From JACQAI01 sp035507915 (GTDB taxonomy: Bacteria; Pseudomonadota; Alphaproteobacteria; Elsterales; Elsteraceae): DNA of 41,852 nt. Under the pieces are notes generated by a model that did no database searches, was not told where the DNA came from, and saw only the letters and a list, made by a program, of their open reading frames with translations. Shown here piece by piece: positions 24,409-32,847 of this stretch. A program made the translations under genes and the position numbers. Position 1 is the stretch's first letter; the number at the start of each line of letters is the position of its first letter. The stretch spans positions 1-41,852 of the forward strand of contig DATJNS010000214.1 of NCBI GenBank assembly GCA_035507915.1. Reading direction: 5' to 3'.

Positions 24409-25092
24409 ATGACCGGCGATCCAGCCCATGTTCTCGTGGTCGACGACGACGCGCGGCTGCGCGAGCTGCTACGCCGCTACCTGACCGAGCACGGATTCCG
24501 GGTGACCGCCGCCGCCGACACGCGCGAAGCGCGCCTGCGGCTGGCCGACCTGGCGTTCGACCTGATCGTGCTCGACGTGATGCTCCCCGAGGAGTCGGGC
24601 CTGGAGCTCACCCACGACCTGCGCCGCAGCTCCCAGGTCCCGATCCTGCTGCTGACCGCGATGGGCGAGGTCGACGACCGCATCCGCGGGCTCGAGAGCG
24701 GCGCCGACGACTACCTCACCAAACCGTTCGAGCCGCGCGAGCTGGTGCTGCGCATGCGCACGATCCTCAAGCGCGCAGCGCCGCTGCCGGCGAAGCCGGC
24801 CGTGGTGCGGCTCGGCGACGTCGTGTTCGAGCCGGGACGCCAGGCGCTGCGCCGGGGCGAGACGCTCATCCACCTGACCCAGGCCGAGGCCGCGCTCCTG
24901 ACCGTGCTCGCCGAGCGGCCGGGCGTCACGCTGACGCGCGACGACTTGTCGGCCGCCGGTATCGCCGCGTCCCAGGCGCGCACGGTCGACGTCCAGGTCA
25001 CGCGCCTGCGCCGCAAGATCGAGCCGGATCCCAAGTTCCCGCGCTACCTGCAAACCGTGCGGGGCAAGGGCTACGTGCTGCAGCCCGACTGA
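24409..25092 (+). CDS. OmpR/PhoB-family response regulator
   Basis: The 227-residue protein has a receiver domain (about 1-118) with the acidic pair VVDDD, the phospho-acceptor aspartate D56 in LIVLDVMLPEESG, LLTA and the KPFEPREL lysine, then an OmpR-type winged helix (about 130-225) ending in VDVQVTRLRRKIEPDP and RGKGYVL. It is paired with the histidine kinase 10 bases downstream and most resembles the OmpR/EnvZ pairs of alphaproteobacteria, so envelope stress or osmotic control is a reasonable guess. I prefer ATG 24409 because it gives the usual short lead before HVLVVDDD; ATG 24397 adds four residues. Tandem decamer repeats lie directly upstream, suggesting autoregulation. Confidence 0.93.
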   Translation: MTGDPAHVLVVDDDARLRELLRRYLTEHGFRVTAAADTREARLRLADLAFDLIVLDVMLPEESGLELTHDLRRSSQVPILLLTAMGEVDDRIRGLESGADDYLTKPFEPRELVLRMRTILKRAAPLPAKPAVVRLGDVVFEPGRQALRRGETLIHLTQAEAALLTVLAERPGVTLTRDDLSAAGIAASQARTVDVQVTRLRRKIEPDPKFPRYLQTVRGKGYVLQPD

Positions 25093-25102
25093 GACCGCGC
25101 CG

Positions 25103-26416
25103 ATGCAATTCGGGATCAAACGCTTCCTGCCGCGCAGCCTCTTCGGACGCTCGCTCCTGATCCTGGTCACGCCGGTCGTGCTGCTGCAGATCGTCTCGAC
25201 CTACGTGTTCTACGAGCAGCATTGGGAGACCATGAGCAAGCGGCTGTCGTTCGGCGTCGCGGGCGACATCGCCATGGTCGTCGAGGAGCTGGGGCGCGAT
25301 CCGGCCCCCGCGTCGCGCGACGTCGTGCTCGGCCTGGCGGCAACCCACACCGCGATCTACATGCGCTTCGCGCCGGGCGAGATCCTGCCCAACGTGCCGC
25401 CGCCCGACTACACCTCGCTCGGCGCGACATTGGCGCAGATGCTCGATGAGCGCCTGCACCGGCCGTTCCAGATCGACGACGAAAGCGACGATCGCGTCGT
25501 GTTCGTCGCGGTCCAGCTGCCCGACGGCGTTCTGCACACCTGGGTTCCGCGCAAACGTCTGTTCAGCTCGACGACCTACGTCTTCATCCTGTGGATGGTC
25601 GGCACTTCGCTGATCCTCTATGCGATCGCCGGCATCTTCATGCGCAATCAGGTTCGCCCGATCCGCCGGTTGGCTGCCGCCGCCGAATCGTTCGGCAAGG
25701 GCCACGACGTGCGCGACTTCAAGCCCGAAGGCGCCAGCGAGGTGCGGCGCGCCGCGATCGAGTTCAACCATATGCGCGAACGCATCACGCGCCAGATCGC
25801 CCAGCGCACCGCGATGCTCGCCGGCGTCAGCCATGATCTGCGTACCCCGTTGACCCGCCTCAAACTGCAGCTCGCGATGCTCGGCGACGGGCCCGATGTC
25901 GAGGCGATGAAGACCGACGTCGCCGAGATGGAGACGATGCTCGAGGCCTACCTCGCGTTCGTGCGCGGCGAGGGCGCCGAAGCCGTCGTCTCGACCGAGC
26001 TCAAACCGCTGCTCGAGGAAGTCGTCGGCGGCGCACGGCGCGAGGGTCGCCAAGTGGCGCTCGACGTCGACGGCGACATCCGTGTCCAGCTGCGCCCCAA
26101 CGCGTTCCGGCGCGGTATCACCAATCTGGTCGCCAACGCCTGCCGATACGGCCGAACCGTCGCGGTCAGCGCGCATCAGAACAACGGCACGCTCGAGCTG
26201 ACGGTCGACGACGACGGCCCGGGAATTCCGCCGGAGAAACGCGAGGACGCCTTCCGGCCGTTCTTCCGGTTCGACGCCTCGCGCAACAAGGCGACCGGCG
26301 GGGTCGGGCTCGGGTTGACGATCGCGCGCGACGTCGCGCGCGGGCACGGCGGCGACGTGATCCTCGGCACCTCGCCGCTCGGCGGCCTGCGCGCCACCGT
26401 GCGCCTGCCGGTCTGA
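25103..26416 (+). CDS. EnvZ-like sensor histidine kinase
   Basis: This 437-residue membrane kinase has TM helix 1 (about 17-37), a periplasmic sensor of about 120 residues, TM helix 2 (about 159-180), a HAMP linker, the H-box GVSHDLRTPLTRLKLQL with phospho-accepting H244, and an HATPase domain with N-box NLVANACRYG, DDDGPGIPPEKRED and GVGLGLTIARDVARGHGG. The layout equals that of EnvZ. The gene follows its response regulator after 10 bases and both are presumably one operon. The periplasmic domain has no motif that reveals the signal. Confidence 0.94.
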   Translation: MQFGIKRFLPRSLFGRSLLILVTPVVLLQIVSTYVFYEQHWETMSKRLSFGVAGDIAMVVEELGRDPAPASRDVVLGLAATHTAIYMRFAPGEILPNVPPPDYTSLGATLAQMLDERLHRPFQIDDESDDRVVFVAVQLPDGVLHTWVPRKRLFSSTTYVFILWMVGTSLILYAIAGIFMRNQVRPIRRLAAAAESFGKGHDVRDFKPEGASEVRRAAIEFNHMRERITRQIAQRTAMLAGVSHDLRTPLTRLKLQLAMLGDGPDVEAMKTDVAEMETMLEAYLAFVRGEGAEAVVSTELKPLLEEVVGGARREGRQVALDVDGDIRVQLRPNAFRRGITNLVANACRYGRTVAVSAHQNNGTLELTVDDDGPGIPPEKREDAFRPFFRFDASRNKATGGVGLGLTIARDVARGHGGDVILGTSPLGGLRATVRLPV

Positions 26417-26428
26417 GGTGGCGGTTTC

Positions 26429-27793
26429 GTGAGCGACAGCGGCACGCGCGCGACGGAAGCGCTCCTGCACGCGCTGGAGGCCAGGGAGCGCGGGGAGCTG
26501 AAGCCGGCGATCCGCCACCTTCAGGAGGCCGCCGCGCTCAGCGCGCCGGAGCACTACTGCCATCACCTCCTCAGCGGCTGGCTGATCGAGGACGGACGAA
26601 CCGACGAGGCCCGCGCCATTCTCGAGACGATCGTGCGCGAGGCGCCTGCGGTCGCGCCGATGCTCGACCTGGCCGCGCTCGTCACCCGGGACGGCGACCT
26701 GACGCGGGCACGCGGACTTTACAGCGCCGTGCTCGCGCTGGAGCCCGCCAACGCCGTGGCGAGCACGATGATCGGCCGGGTCGACGCGGCGATCGAGGAC
26801 ACCGCGCGGCGCCTCGACCGCACAATGGGTGATCTCGTCCTCGAGCACCGCTATCCGACGCCGTACGTCGAGTTCGCCGGCCGTCCGCACGGCGCGCATA
26901 CCGACGGTCTCTGGGTCAACGGCCAGCGGCTCGACGCATGGGGTTTTCCGAATCATGCGCCGCCCAAGCTTCCCAAACCCGCGAACGAGCTCCGGCTGTT
27001 CGTGCTCGGCGACAGCACGCTGTTCGGCGGGAGCGATCTCGATCAGACGGTGCCCGCGTTGCTCGAACGCGAGCTGCACGGGCGCGGCTTCGATCGCGCG
27101 CGCGTCTACAACTTCAGCATCGTATCGGCCTGCTCGCGCCAGATGCTGGTCTTGCTGCTGCTCGATCTGGTCGACCATGCGCCCGACCTGGTCGTTGTGT
27201 GCAACGGCGCGCTCGATCTCCTGCTGCCGCGCGTCTACGACCCGCGACCGGGTTACCCGCTGGCCTTCTTCATGACCGAAACCCTGGTGAAGCACTTTTT
27301 CGACCCCAGCTGCGCGGACCAGCCGCTGACGCGAGCCGCATTCCTGAACCGCGCGGCGGCCGATCAGCTCAAGCTCCGGCACCAGACCGGCTGGCTGACC
27401 GACGCCTGGGAGGAAGCGCTGGTCGGCGACTATCTTCGCAGCGTCGAGAAGCTCGCTCGTCTCGCCGCCGCCTACGGGATCGCCGTCGCATTGCTGCTCG
27501 AGCCCATGGTGGCGACCCGCGCCGAGCCGACCGCCGAGGAGCGCGATTATCTCAAGCCCGAGACGTTCGACTACTATCGGCGCCAATACGGGCGTATCCG
27601 ACGCGCGCTGTTCGGCGCCGACGCCGCGCCGAGCGCCCGGCCATCGCGCATGACGGTGCACGACGCCAGCGCGGCGTTCGACGCCGAAGCGGAGACCGTG
27701 TTCAAGGACTACATGCACTTCAATCCGACCGGCTGCCGTCTCATGGCCAACTACATGGCGGGCGTCGTCACGGGCCGTCTTGGCGCGCGGTGA
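26429..27793 (+). CDS. TPR-like repeat protein fused to an SGNH-type hydrolase/acyltransferase domain
   Basis: The 454-residue protein starts at a GTG 12 bases after the kinase gene. The N-terminal 125 residues form TPR-like helical repeats (for example GELKPAIRHLQEAAALSAPEHY and DGDLTRARGLYSAVLALEPANA). The C-terminal part is an SGNH-type esterase fold: FVLGDSTLFGG with the nucleophile S196, CNGALDLLL as the likely Asn block, and DYMHFNPTG with the D427/H430 dyad. No signal peptide is visible. SGNH enzymes of this kind add or remove acyl groups on glycans. It is followed after one base by a double methyltransferase, so the two could modify the same surface polysaccharide. Fold call is good; substrate unknown. 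Confidence 0.78.
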   Translation: MSDSGTRATEALLHALEARERGELKPAIRHLQEAAALSAPEHYCHHLLSGWLIEDGRTDEARAILETIVREAPAVAPMLDLAALVTRDGDLTRARGLYSAVLALEPANAVASTMIGRVDAAIEDTARRLDRTMGDLVLEHRYPTPYVEFAGRPHGAHTDGLWVNGQRLDAWGFPNHAPPKLPKPANELRLFVLGDSTLFGGSDLDQTVPALLERELHGRGFDRARVYNFSIVSACSRQMLVLLLLDLVDHAPDLVVVCNGALDLLLPRVYDPRPGYPLAFFMTETLVKHFFDPSCADQPLTRAAFLNRAAADQLKLRHQTGWLTDAWEEALVGDYLRSVEKLARLAAAYGIAVALLLEPMVATRAEPTAEERDYLKPETFDYYRRQYGRIRRALFGADAAPSARPSRMTVHDASAAFDAEAETVFKDYMHFNPTGCRLMANYMAGVVTGRLGAR

Positions 27794-27794
27794 G

Positions 27795-29261
27795 ATGACG
27801 CGCCGGTGCAAGTGCTGCGGCGATGCCGCCGCATGGTTCGGCGCCGCCGACTTCGCCAAGAGCAGCGCAAACCCCACGGTCGTGCCGGGGTCGTCGGGCG
27901 GCTGGTCGGTCGACTATTTTCGCTGTCCGAGCTGCGGATTCCTGTTCAGCGATTTTCTCGACGCCTGGTCGCCCGAACGCCTGCAGCGCGAGATCTACAA
28001 CGACGAATATCTGCGCGTCGATCCGGAGTTCGCCGGCGAGCGTCCCGAGCGGACCGCCCATTTGCTGGACCAGCTGTTCGCCGCGCACAAGACGACCATC
28101 CGCATCCTCGACTATGGCGGCGGCACCGGCGCGCTGGTCAGCCGTCTACGCGATCGCGGTTTCGTCGACGTGCACAGCCTCGATCCCTTCCACGGCGACG
28201 CCGCACCCGTCGTCGGGCGGTTCGACGTCATCGTGTGCGTCGAGGTCTTCGAGCATCTCGCCCGGCCGGACGCCGTGCTCGCGGCCGCGAACGACCTCAT
28301 GAAGGACGAGGGCGTGCTGATCTTCAGCACGCAGGTGCAGCCCTACGACATCGTGCAGTGCGGCACCGCCTGGTGGTATCTGGCGCCGCGCAACGGTCAC
28401 GTCAGCCTTCACACCCTGCGCAGCCTCCAGCTCCTGGCGCAACGCCACGGCCTGTCGTTTGGCTCGTTCAACCAGAATCTCCACATGGCGTGGCGTCGGC
28501 TGCCGGCGTTCGCCGCCCACCTCGCGGTCTACGCGCAACCCGGCGCCCCGAGCGTGCCCGGCCTGCCCGGCGATCGTTCGGTGGACGATTCGGCGACGCG
28601 CGACGCCGAAGCCGCGCGCGCCGAGCCCATCCTGACGCTGCTGCGATCGATGATCCCGACCGGCGGTGTCGCGATCGAGGCCAATGCCGGGATCGGCGCG
28701 CTCGCGCTGCCGCTCGCCCACGCGCTCGGCGATCGTGCCACCGTCGTCGCCTACGAGCCGGCCTTCGACGCCTTCCGCAGCCTCGCGGCCGCCGTCGCGC
28801 GCAGCGGCGCGCCCAACGTCGCCATCCGGCGCGCCGCGCTCGGCGACCGCTGGGGCTCGACCTGGCTGCCACCCGCGGGCGAGACATCCGCGTGCATCCG
28901 ACCGGTCCAGGGCGACGACACACCTGCCCGCGTTCGCGTCGAGACGATCGACGGGTTGGACCTGACGCATCTCGACCTGATCCGGCTCGATGCCGACGGC
29001 CTGGAGGCGCCGGCGCTCGAGGGTGCGCTCGGCACGGTCCGACGGCTGCGCCCGGCGCTCCACATCGCCAATCGCCGCCGCGAGCGTTCGCCGGACCTGA
29101 TCCGACCGCTTCAGGATCTCGGGTACCGGCTGTGGTGGCACATCGCGTCCGCGGACCGCCCGGGGGGCGCGTCCGCACACCTGTTCTGCCTGCCGAGCGA
29201 GCGCGCCGTCACCGGGATCGACCTGCCCGCGGTCACCGGACCGCAAGCCTGGTGGAGCTGA
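27795..29261 (+). CDS. Zinc-ribbon protein with two methyltransferase domains (class I MTase + FkbM-like)
   Basis: This 488-residue protein joins three parts. Residues 1-50 are a zinc-ribbon-like region with CKCCG (5-9) and CPSCG (44-48). Residues about 65-250 are a class I methyltransferase with ILDYGGGTGALVSRL (motif I) and DVIVCVEVFEHL, the layout of sugar C- or O-methyltransferases. Residues about 280-450 are a second, FkbM-like domain with IEANAGIGALALPLAHAL, VAYEPAFDAFRSL and DLIRLDADGLEAPALEGA. The last block matches the FkbM DLLKLDVQGAE region, but acidic and glycine positions of motif I are altered. The start at ATG 27795 is one base after the SGNH gene, so they form an operon. A sugar-modifying role is inferred. 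Confidence 0.8.
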   Translation: MTRRCKCCGDAAAWFGAADFAKSSANPTVVPGSSGGWSVDYFRCPSCGFLFSDFLDAWSPERLQREIYNDEYLRVDPEFAGERPERTAHLLDQLFAAHKTTIRILDYGGGTGALVSRLRDRGFVDVHSLDPFHGDAAPVVGRFDVIVCVEVFEHLARPDAVLAAANDLMKDEGVLIFSTQVQPYDIVQCGTAWWYLAPRNGHVSLHTLRSLQLLAQRHGLSFGSFNQNLHMAWRRLPAFAAHLAVYAQPGAPSVPGLPGDRSVDDSATRDAEAARAEPILTLLRSMIPTGGVAIEANAGIGALALPLAHALGDRATVVAYEPAFDAFRSLAAAVARSGAPNVAIRRAALGDRWGSTWLPPAGETSACIRPVQGDDTPARVRVETIDGLDLTHLDLIRLDADGLEAPALEGALGTVRRLRPALHIANRRRERSPDLIRPLQDLGYRLWWHIASADRPGGASAHLFCLPSERAVTGIDLPAVTGPQAWWS

Positions 29262-29287
29262 GCGCCGGCGATCGAAGCGCCGGTCGA

Positions 29288-29623
29288 TCAGAACAGCTGG
29301 CCGCCGTTGGGCACCGCATGATCGACCCCGACCAGCACGACGGCACCGTCGGCATCGGGAAAGCCGAGGACCAGCACCTCGGAGACGAACTTGCCGATCT
29401 GCTTGGGTGGGAAATTCACCACCGCGGCGACCTGGCGTCCGACCAGCTGGTCGGGCGTGTAGTGCACCGTCAGCTGCGCCGAGCTCCGCTTGACGCCGAT
29501 CGCGGGCCCGAAGTCGACCGCCAGCTTGTAAGCCGGCTTGCGCGCCTCCGGGTAGGGAGCCGCCTCGACGATCGTGCCGACGCGGATGTCGACGCGCGCG
29601 AAGTCGTCGTAGGAGATCGTCAA
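29288..29623 (-). CDS. csaA: CsaA-type tRNA-binding-domain protein
   Basis: The 111-residue product is a single OB-fold tRNA-binding domain of the CsaA type: DDFARVDIRVGTIVEAAPYPEARKPAYKL, VHYTPDQLVGRQVAAVVNFPPKQIG and SEVLVLGFPD. CsaA is described as an export-related chaperone and is homologous to the C-terminal domain of MetRS and to Trbp111. It follows the phasin gene by 13 bases on the same strand, so the two are probably co-transcribed. It converges with the methyltransferase gene. Confidence 0.93.
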   Translation of the reverse strand: MTISYDDFARVDIRVGTIVEAAPYPEARKPAYKLAVDFGPAIGVKRSSAQLTVHYTPDQLVGRQVAAVVNFPPKQIGKFVSEVLVLGFPDADGAVVLVGVDHAVPNGGQLF

Positions 29624-29636
29624 GGAACGCGGCGGC

Positions 29637-30074
29637 TCACTTGCGGCCGGATGGCTTCTTGATCATGTCCTTGAGCTCGTCGAGGCTCGCGGCGACGCGC
29701 TTGTTGATCACGTCGAACGCCTCATTGTTGGCCTTCGTGACCATGTCGGCGAGCTCGCGCATGTTGGCGAGCGCGGTCTCGAACGCCGACTTGGCGAGCT
29801 CGGTCTGCTTGGCCATGCGGTCCTCGGGGGCGCTCTGATCCATCAGGTCGCGCATCGAGCGCCCGGCGGTCTCGAACGTCTGGCGCATGATCTCGGCCTG
29901 CCGGCGCGCGACCGCCTGAAAACCTTCGGCGACCAGCTGGTTGGCGTTGGTCAGCGCCTCGACGTTCTTGCGCTGGGCATCGGCCATCTTCTCGAGGTCG
30001 ACCCCCGGCAGCTTCAAATCGCCGAGCATTTTAGTGACGTCCATCTCGAGGAACGGATTGCGGTTGGCAGCCAT
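29637..30074 (-). CDS. Phasin family protein
   Basis: Phasins are small amphipathic helical proteins that coat polyhydroxyalkanoate granules. The 145-residue protein is almost wholly helical with no cysteine and has the phasin-family core (QRKNVEALTNANQLVAEGFQAVARRQAEIM and the following heptads) and a Lys-rich tail ending KKPSGRK. The start has a strong ribosome site (GGAGGA). A TetR-type gene is upstream on the same strand and a palindromic operator-like site lies between. PHA storage is therefore likely in this organism, although no pha biosynthesis gene is in the window. Confidence 0.9.
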   Translation of the reverse strand: MAANRNPFLEMDVTKMLGDLKLPGVDLEKMADAQRKNVEALTNANQLVAEGFQAVARRQAEIMRQTFETAGRSMRDLMDQSAPEDRMAKQTELAKSAFETALANMRELADMVTKANNEAFDVINKRVAASLDELKDMIKKPSGRK

Positions 30075-30110
30075 CGGACTCCTCCGTCGGACCCGGTATG
30101 GTGCACCCCA

Positions 30111-30138
30111 CAGGTCCTAAATATGTACTAACGACCTG
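30111..30138. promoter_or_regulatory. Operator-like palindrome before the phasin gene
   Basis: CAGGTC (30111-30116) and GACCTG (30133-30138) are perfect inverted arms around a 16-base AT-rich centre that includes TAAATATGTACTAA. The site is 37 bases before the phasin start, in the right place to cover its promoter. TetR proteins bind such spaced palindromes, so the adjacent TetR-type regulator is the natural candidate. Confidence 0.5.
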
Positions 30139-30193
30139 ATGAAGACTCGTCGGGCTGGCTGAACATTCCCGACGCAGCACCCCAGCGAGCCGC

Positions 30194-30856
30194 TTACGCG
30201 GAGCCGGCCGGCAGCGCACCGGCCCAACGCTCGGCCTGCGCGAGCGCGCGGTCGAGCGCTGCCATGGTCTTGCCGAGATCGGCGCCGTCGTCGTCCAGCC
30301 ATGCCCGGAACGCCCGCGCATAGACCACGGCGAGACCGGCGATGCGCAGCCGCCCGGCCACGCCGGAGGAATCGATGCCGGCGGCCTCCAGCATCCAGGC
30401 GAGCGAGCGCAGCCCGGCGCCCAGCAGGCGCGCCGCGCTCAACGGGTCGGCACCCGCCGCGACGACCGCCGCGATCGCGGGACGCAGCGGCTGCAGCGCC
30501 TCGAAGCGGCGCATGATGACGTCGAACAGCCGGTCGCGCGGCGATCCCTCCGCCGGCTCATCACCGCCCGACGCCAGCATCGCGCGGTCGACGCGTCGGA
30601 TCACGGCGACCAGGATCGCGGGCTTGTCCGGAAAACGCTCGTAGAGCGCGCCGAGCCCAACCCCGGCCGCGGCCGCGATCGCCGGCAGGTTGGCGGCGCG
30701 CCAGCCGTTCCGCGCCGCGAGCGCAAGCGCGGCGTCGATGATCTGGTCGTCGAGCGGATCGGCCGCTGCCGCCGCGCCGGCGAGCGGAGCGGTGCGGTGC
30801 CGGGCCGCCGGGCCGGCTGGCTTGCGCCTGCGCGACGCGGTGCCGCGGCCCGCCAC
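30194..30856 (-). CDS. TetR-family transcriptional regulator
   Basis: The 220-residue protein has a basic disordered N-terminus (about 35 residues), a TetR helix-turn-helix (IIDAALALAARNGWRAANLPAIAAAAGVGLGALYERFPDKPAIL, about 38-80) and a C-terminal helical ligand domain. A COQ9-like relationship is possible because COQ9 proteins share this fold, but the DNA-binding helix is intact here. It lies upstream of the phasin gene on the same strand, separated by 119 bases with an operator-like palindrome, so control of phasin/csaA is a testable guess. Confidence 0.85.
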   Translation of the reverse strand: MAGRGTASRRRKPAGPAARHRTAPLAGAAAAADPLDDQIIDAALALAARNGWRAANLPAIAAAAGVGLGALYERFPDKPAILVAVIRRVDRAMLASGGDEPAEGSPRDRLFDVIMRRFEALQPLRPAIAAVVAAGADPLSAARLLGAGLRSLAWMLEAAGIDSSGVAGRLRIAGLAVVYARAFRAWLDDDGADLGKTMAALDRALAQAERWAGALPAGSA

Positions 30857-30864
30857 TCAGCTGC

Positions 30865-31170
30865 CTAGCGGGTGACGCGCCCGACGCCGGTTTGCGTCGA
30901 ACGCTCGCCCGAGCTGCCCGACGCGGCGCTCGCGCCGAACGAGTCGATGCACTGGCGACGCAGATCGTCGCTCTGGATCGAATCGCATTCCTTGTGCTCG
31001 CGCTGGGCGCGGAACGCCGCGTTGTGGTCGACCATCTCGGTATAGTTGTGGGCGTCCCGCACGTTGGCGGTCGGGTTCTCGGGGTGGTTGGTCGAATCCT
31101 CGGCCAGGGCGATCGGCGACGCGAGCGCGATGGCGGCACCGAACGCGACCACTGCGATCATGGATTTCAT
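30865..31170 (-). CDS. Small secreted protein of unknown function
   Basis: The 101-residue product has a Sec signal peptide (MKSMIAVVAFGAAIALASPIALA, cleavage probably after ALA). The mature part of about 78 residues has two cysteines in KECDSIQSDDLRRQCIDSF, spaced 14 apart, likely a disulfide in the periplasm. A GGAG ribosome site precedes ATG 31170. It ends eight bases before the start of the TetR gene on the same strand, so they may share a transcript. I recognise no family. Confidence 0.8.
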   Translation of the reverse strand: MKSMIAVVAFGAAIALASPIALAEDSTNHPENPTANVRDAHNYTEMVDHNAAFRAQREHKECDSIQSDDLRRQCIDSFGASAASGSSGERSTQTGVGRVTR

Positions 31171-31336
31171 GGCGGGGCTCCTGCTTGTCCGTCGATGTAC
31201 GCAATTTGCGGTACCCACCGTGGCAACGCCCCGCCCACCGGCTCCGTTCCGGGGGGCCGCCGATCGTAACCTGGCGGCGAGCTGCCGGCCAGCCGCCGCA
31301 ACCCGGGCGGCAGCCGGGATCGCCGCGGACGGCGAG

Positions 31337-32152
31337 CTATTTGGAGAGGTCGCGGGAGCGCCGCGTGGCGGCCTGCAGGGCGCGGGTGACGATCGGCTGC
31401 AGGCCGTCGTCGGCCATCAAGATCTTGAGCGCCTCGAGCGTGGTGCCGCCCGGGCTCGTCACATTCTGGCGCAGCGTCTCGACCGCCTCGGTCGATTGGC
31501 GGATCAGCTCGCCCGAGCCCGCCACCGTCACGCGCGCCAGCCGTTGGGCCAGCGCCGGCGGCAGGCCGCACTCGATACCGGCGCGGGCGAGCAGCTCGAC
31601 GAGCAGAAAAACGTAGGCCGGGCCGCCGCCGGACAGCGCGGTGACGGCGTCGAGCAGCGCCTCGTCGTCCACCCAGGCGACCTCGCCGCACGCCGCCAGC
31701 AGCGCCTCGGCAAGGTCGCGCCCGGTGCCGCCGGTGTGCGGATTGGCGACCGCGACGCTGATGCCGCGACCGATCGATGCCGGCAGGTTCGGCATGACGC
31801 GGATCACCGGCGCGCCGGCGCCCAGCCGCGCGGCGAAATAATCGAGCGTCTTGCCGGCGGCGATCGACAGGATCTGCACACCCGCGTCGGCGAAACGCCG
31901 ATAGCGCGGCGCGACGTCGTCCATCGCCTGCGGCTTGACCGCGAGCACCACCATGTCGGGCGCGAAATCCGCCGGAACCGCCGCGGCGTCCTCGACGACC
32001 CGCATGCCCGGCGGCAGCCGGAGCGCCGCCACGGCCGCGCCCGCCGGCTCGACGACGACGGCCCGCGTCAGGCCGCGCTCGCGCCATCCGGCGATCATCG
32101 CGCCGCCCATCTTGCCGCAGCCCACCAGGAGGACCGCGGCCGAGGCGAGCAC
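31337..32152 (-). CDS. proC: Pyrroline-5-carboxylate reductase
   Basis: ProC makes proline from 1-pyrroline-5-carboxylate with NAD(P)H. The 271-residue product has the Rossmann motif VLLVGCGKMGGAM, the VLAVKPQ segment, VIRVMPNLPASIGRG, and the C-terminal signature ALSGGGPAYVFLLVELLARAGIECGLP with the TSPGGTT loop. The start is a GTG at 32152, five bases after the stop of the ybjN-like gene, so the two are coupled. An in-frame extension upstream lies inside ybjN and is rejected. Confidence 0.95.
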   Translation of the reverse strand: MLASAAVLLVGCGKMGGAMIAGWRERGLTRAVVVEPAGAAVAALRLPPGMRVVEDAAAVPADFAPDMVVLAVKPQAMDDVAPRYRRFADAGVQILSIAAGKTLDYFAARLGAGAPVIRVMPNLPASIGRGISVAVANPHTGGTGRDLAEALLAACGEVAWVDDEALLDAVTALSGGGPAYVFLLVELLARAGIECGLPPALAQRLARVTVAGSGELIRQSTEAVETLRQNVTSPGGTTLEALKILMADDGLQPIVTRALQAATRRSRDLSK

Positions 32153-32157
32153 CCGGC

Positions 32158-32661
32158 TCAGGCCTCGCCTACCGTTTCGAACAGCGCGGCGGCGAGCGCC
32201 TCGCTGGCGGACTTGCCGCCCCAGATCACGAACTGGAATGCCGGAAAGAAGCGCTCGCACTCGGTGAACGCCGAGTCGACCAGATCCTCGAGCTGCTCGA
32301 CGCTGGCGCCGGTCAGGCCGCGCAACGGCACGGTGTGGCGGAACATCGGCATGCCTTCGTCGACGCTGACCTCGAAGTGGCCGAGCCACAGCTTCTCGTT
32401 GACGAGGGCGAGCAGGTCGTGGGCGTCGCGTCGGCGCGCCGCCGGCACGCGGGCGTCGAATGCGCAGCTGAAATGCAGCGCGCTGACGTCGTCGCGCCAC
32501 ATGAAGTACAGCCGATAGTCGCACCACTTGCCGCTGATCTCGACCACGAGCTCCTCTTCGCTCGCGCGGTCGAACGGCCATTGGTTGGCGGCAACGATTT
32601 CTTCGACGATATCCAGGGGGTTCGGCGATGGCTCGCGGCTTTCCTCGAGAGCGACCGTCAT
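32158..32661 (-). CDS. YbjN-domain protein
   Basis: The 167-residue cytosolic protein matches the YbjN/SseC-chaperone-like domain (IVEEIVAANQWPFDRASEEELVVEISGKWCDYRLYF, then ALHFSCAFDARVP, and the closing AFQFVIWGGKSASEAL). YbjN proteins are linked in enterobacteria to motility, stress and multicopy suppression, but the biochemical role is not known to me. It is immediately upstream of proC on the minus strand, an order seen in many alphaproteobacteria. An AAGGAG ribosome site precedes the ATG. Confidence 0.92.
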   Translation of the reverse strand: MTVALEESREPSPNPLDIVEEIVAANQWPFDRASEEELVVEISGKWCDYRLYFMWRDDVSALHFSCAFDARVPAARRRDAHDLLALVNEKLWLGHFEVSVDEGMPMFRHTVPLRGLTGASVEQLEDLVDSAFTECERFFPAFQFVIWGGKSASEALAAALFETVGEA

Positions 32662-32847
32662 GCCTGGGATCTCCTTATCGCGGGACCGTCAGGGAGCATC
32701 GAGATCTTGTATGGCCTGGCCACAGACCCCCTACAAGCGGTAGGGTGCCAAATCCGCCAACGGCTTGCAAGGAGAACTCCGGGTGTTGCTCGCGCGCGCC
32801 CCGAAAGCCCCCTGCCCAGCCCGGCAAGACGCCGCCAGAGGCCGGTT

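Noticed and set aside
24998..27877. Very long antisense frames, for example 959 codons here and 728 codons opposite uvrC
   Set aside because: GC-rich DNA leaves the opposite strand open; the translations are Arg/Ala/Gly-rich without domains and lie over well-supported genes.
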